Assembly: GCF_018860155.1 (NCBI RefSeq)
Contig: NZ_JAHKNI010000004.1
Coordinates: forward strand, 592,678 to 656,677
DNA: 64,000 nt
Reading direction: 5' to 3'
DNA from: Nocardia albiluteola
GTDB lineage: Bacteria; Actinomycetota; Actinomycetes; Mycobacteriales; Mycobacteriaceae
The notes under the pieces: model-generated
Seen by the model: the letters and a program-made list of their open reading frames with translations, nothing else
Told to the model about the DNA's origin: nothing
The model's database searches: none
Position numbers and translations under genes: made by a program
Part shown: piece after piece, positions 61,591 to 64,000 of the stretch
Layout of the letters: each line of letters begins with the position of its first letter
Position numbering within the stretch: position 1 is the stretch's first letter

Positions 61591-63477
61591 GTGGCTGGCA
61601 GACTCCCCGATCGCGATATCGCGGCAATCCGTGAACGCGTGCGCATCGAGGACGTCGTGGGGGAGTACGTCGCGCTCAAGCGGGCCGGTGCGGATTCGGT
61701 CAAGGGGTTGTGCCCGTTCCACGACGAGAAGAGCCCCTCGTTCCACGTGCGGCCCAATCACGGCCTGTTCCACTGCTTCGGCTGCGGTGAGGGCGGCGAC
61801 GTCTTCGCCTTCCTGCAGAAGATCGATCATGTCGGATTCGTGGAGGCCGTCGAGCAGATGGCCGACCGGATCGGCTATCGGATCAACTACGAGGGCGGCG
61901 GCACCTCGGTGCAGCGCGATCGCGGCACCCGCACCCGGCTGGTGGCCGCGAACGCGGCCGCGCACGAGTTCTACATGGCGCAGCTGGCCACCGCGGAGGC
62001 GGGCGCCGCGCGCAAATACCTCACCGACCGCAACTTCGACGACGAGGCCGCCCGCACCTTCGGCTGCGGTTACGCGCCCGGCGGCTGGGACACCCTGACC
62101 AAACATCTGCAGCGCAAGGGTTTCGACGTCAAGGAGCTCGAGGCCGCGGGCCTGTCCAAACCGGGCCGGCGCGGGCCCATCGACCGGTTCCACCGGCGGC
62201 TGCTGTGGCCGATCCGCAACCTGAGCGGGGAGGTCATCGGCTTCGGTGCGCGGCGGCTGTTCGACGACGACCAGATGACCGCCAAGTACATCAATACTCC
62301 GGAAACGGTGCTGTACAAGAAGTCTCAGGTGCTGTTCGGCCTCGACATGGCCAAGCGGGAGATCGCCAAGAGTCATCAGGCGGTGGTCGTCGAGGGCTAT
62401 ACCGACGTGATGGCGATGCACCTGGCGGGCGTGAAGACCGCGGTCGCCTCCTGCGGTACCGCCTTCGGCGACGAGCACCTGAGCATGCTGCGCCGGCTGC
62501 TGCTGGACGACAACTTCTGGCGCGGGGAGATCATCTACACCTTCGACGGCGACGCGGCCGGTCAGGCCGCGGCGCTCAAGGCGTTCTCCGGCGATCAGAA
62601 GCTGGCAGGGCAGACCTTCATCGCCGTCGCCCCCGACGGGCAGGACCCGTGTGAGCTGCGTCAGCGCTCCGGCGACGGCTCGGTTCGGGATTTGGTCGCG
62701 CGCCGGATTCCGTTGTATGAGTTCGTGATCCGCGGCCTGCTGGCCGACCACAACCTGGAGACCCCCGAGGGGCAGGTGGAGGCGCTGCGGCGCGGCGTGC
62801 CGGTGGTGGCGCAGATCAAGGACTATGCGCTGCGCAAGGCCTATGCCACCAAGCTGGCCGGCTGGGTGGGCTGGGACGATATCCAGCTGGTGGTGCGCCG
62901 GGTGGGCGACGAGGCCAAGCGGAACCGGGCCGGTGGTCCCCAGCGTGAAACCGCCTCCCCGGCAGCGGTTTCCGAGAACGTCGCGGCGCATCCGGCGCCG
63001 AACGATCCGGTGCTGCTGCCGCAGCGGCAGGCGCTGGCGGCGGCATTGCAGTATCCGGCGATGGCCGGGCCGATGTTCGACGCGCTGGAGCGCGAGGCGT
63101 TCTCGCATCCGACCTACGCGGCGGTGCGTACCGCCATCGCCGAGGCCGGCGGGATCGCCGCGGGCCTGGGCGGCGCCGAATGGGTGGCGCGGGTCGCCGA
63201 CCACACCGACGATCTGACGCTGCGCGCGCTGGTCAGCGAGGTGGCCGCCGAGCCGTTGCCGGTGAAGTCGGCCGATGACATCCAGCGGTTCGTCACGGCC
63301 GTCATTGCCCGCACCCAGGAGGCGTGGGTGGGGCGGCAGGTGGCCGAGCTGAAATCGAAGCTGCAGCGCATCTCCTCGACCGAGCAGCCCGAGGCGTACA
63401 TGGCGCTCTTCGGTGATGTCGTCGCGCTGGAGCAGTACCGCAAGAGCCTGCAGGCGCAGGCGATGGGGGCGGTGTAG
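61591..63477 (+). CDS. dnaG: DNA primase DnaG
   Basis: 628 residues from GTG at 61591. The CHC2 zinc ribbon reads GLCPFHDEKSPSFHVRPNHG then LFHCFGCGEGGDVF (C41, H44, C62, C65). The primase core has FGCGYAPGGW and IDRFHRRLLWPIRNLSGEVI with GFGARRL. TOPRIM is VVVEGYTDVMAMHLAG and FDGDAAGQAAALKAF. The C-terminal helicase-interaction domain (from about 470) is present. It makes RNA primers for replication with DnaB. The gene pair dgt-dnaG is conserved in mycolic-acid actinobacteria. Confidence 0.96.
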   Translation: MAGRLPDRDIAAIRERVRIEDVVGEYVALKRAGADSVKGLCPFHDEKSPSFHVRPNHGLFHCFGCGEGGDVFAFLQKIDHVGFVEAVEQMADRIGYRINYEGGGTSVQRDRGTRTRLVAANAAAHEFYMAQLATAEAGAARKYLTDRNFDDEAARTFGCGYAPGGWDTLTKHLQRKGFDVKELEAAGLSKPGRRGPIDRFHRRLLWPIRNLSGEVIGFGARRLFDDDQMTAKYINTPETVLYKKSQVLFGLDMAKREIAKSHQAVVVEGYTDVMAMHLAGVKTAVASCGTAFGDEHLSMLRRLLLDDNFWRGEIIYTFDGDAAGQAAALKAFSGDQKLAGQTFIAVAPDGQDPCELRQRSGDGSVRDLVARRIPLYEFVIRGLLADHNLETPEGQVEALRRGVPVVAQIKDYALRKAYATKLAGWVGWDDIQLVVRRVGDEAKRNRAGGPQRETASPAAVSENVAAHPAPNDPVLLPQRQALAAALQYPAMAGPMFDALEREAFSHPTYAAVRTAIAEAGGIAAGLGGAEWVARVADHTDDLTLRALVSEVAAEPLPVKSADDIQRFVTAVIARTQEAWVGRQVAELKSKLQRISSTEQPEAYMALFGDVVALEQYRKSLQAQAMGAV

Positions 63478-63520
63478 GGGACCGCGGCCGCGGGCCGGAC
63501 GGGGTGTGAGCGGGGTCTGC

Positions 63521-63766
63521 TCAGCGGCGTAGCTGATCCTGCGGGACCATGATCGTCGTGCGCTCGTCGAGCGGCTCCATGGGCTCCAGCTTGGGCTGGG
63601 TGCTGAGCTTGTCCGACAGCTTCTGCCGGCCGACGAGAACGAGCTTGCGGGTGACCGGGCTCGCCGCCAGGGCGCGCGTGGTCTTGGTGATCTGCTCGTA
63701 GCGGGCCCGCCCGGCCTTCGAGCCGAGTACGTACCCGGCAGCCACGCCGATGATCAACCGCAGCAT
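63521..63766 (-). CDS. Small membrane-anchored protein next to dnaG (Rv2342-like)
   Basis: 81 residues from ATG at 63766, with GAGGGAG upstream. The start LRLIIGVAAGYVLGSKAGRA carries a glycine-zipper membrane helix. It continues RYEQITKTTRALAASPVTRK and ends with an acidic tail and VPQDQLRR. The YVLGSKAGRxRYEQI pattern is common in actinobacterial proteins of unknown function, and the mycobacterial relative also lies beside dnaG. Convergent with dnaG; 43 bp separate the stops. Confidence 0.75.
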   Translation of the reverse strand: MLRLIIGVAAGYVLGSKAGRARYEQITKTTRALAASPVTRKLVLVGRQKLSDKLSTQPKLEPMEPLDERTTIMVPQDQLRR

Positions 63767-64000
63767 CTTCTCGAGCTCCCTCCAATGACCTGTCCGCGCG
63801 CTACATCCTGCCCGACACCCGGCCCGGCTGTCGATCCGGGTGTTCGGCTCGGGCACCACAATGCCAGAGGGGTCCGACATTGATGATGTAAGGCGTGTTC
63901 CTGCGCTGGTCGTGACTCTGGGTCCGACTGACGCCCTGCTGGGTTGTCCTTAATTTGATCTGTCGGGCCGGTGCGGGGGCCGTAAGTCTCGCACCGGATG
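63767..64000. other. Right-edge region, no gene identified
   Basis: 234 bp that must hold the promoter of the minus-strand small gene. No open frame with a ribosome-binding site and no tRNA is visible. An 8-bp perfect inverted repeat, CCGGTGCG (63968) and CGCACCGG (63990), lies at the very edge. Confidence 0.5.

Noticed and set aside
63478..63520. Small hairpins between dnaG and the convergent small gene as a terminator
   Set aside because: Only 5-6 bp stems without a T-run in very GC-rich DNA; expected by chance.
63780..64000. tRNA-Asn expected beyond dnaG by comparison with mycobacteria
   Set aside because: No cloverleaf or T-loop consensus (GGTTCGAxTCC) is visible before the window ends.

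Overview
The window is high-GC actinobacterial DNA, most likely Nocardia or a close mycolic-acid relative. The evidence is pervasive GTG/TTG starts, a complete ESX (type VII secretion) gene set, and a right half that matches the mycobacterial order uppS / zur-smtB / glyS / dgt / dnaG. No rRNA, tRNA, CRISPR array, integrase or transposase was seen.

Layout. (1) Positions 2-25912 hold one giant gene, open at the left edge, encoding more than 8,600 residues. It is a chain of unrelated modules separated by Arg-rich and hydrophobic linkers: coiled coil, GNAT acetyltransferase, two decayed Fic-like domains, three papain-like (Tox-PL type) folds, an EndoU-like nuclease, an exonuclease-endonuclease-phosphatase (EEP) domain, a module in three copies, four LuxR-type helix-turn-helix repeats, six FHA units and a C-terminal HEFGH zinc metallopeptidase. 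A 91-residue gene overlaps its 3' end. (2) Positions 26300-40406 hold an ESX-4-like locus: two YbaB-like proteins, an EspC-like protein, an Ala-rich heptad-repeat protein, two WXG100 proteins, then eccB, eccA (opposite strand), eccD, mycP and eccC. It ends in a protein with a YezG-like immunity domain (40422-42050). (3) Positions 42070-47729, all on the minus strand, hold a sugar ABC importer without its own ATPase and a CYP157/CYP154-like cytochrome P450 pair. (4) Positions 48212-50410 hold a Tat-exported phospholipase C. (5) Positions 50709-63766 hold mostly housekeeping genes: uppS, zur and smtB, glyS, an MFS exporter, a quinone-reductase-like enzyme, small metabolic genes, dgt, dnaG and a small membrane-anchored protein.

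Main inference: regions 1 and 2 look like one unit. A multi-effector 'polytoxin' is encoded next to the ESX machine that could export it, with candidate immunity or chaperone genes at its 3' end (91 aa) and at the end of the ESX operon (YezG-like). Domain assignments come from motifs read by eye. Secretion, toxicity and immunity are inferred, not shown. Smaller points of interest are a hairpin that would hide the Shine-Dalgarno sequence of a 40-residue membrane protein, a 12-2-12 SmtB-type operator between smtB and glyS, a consensus CRP-like site before the MFS gene, and a P450 that lacks the ExxR arginine.
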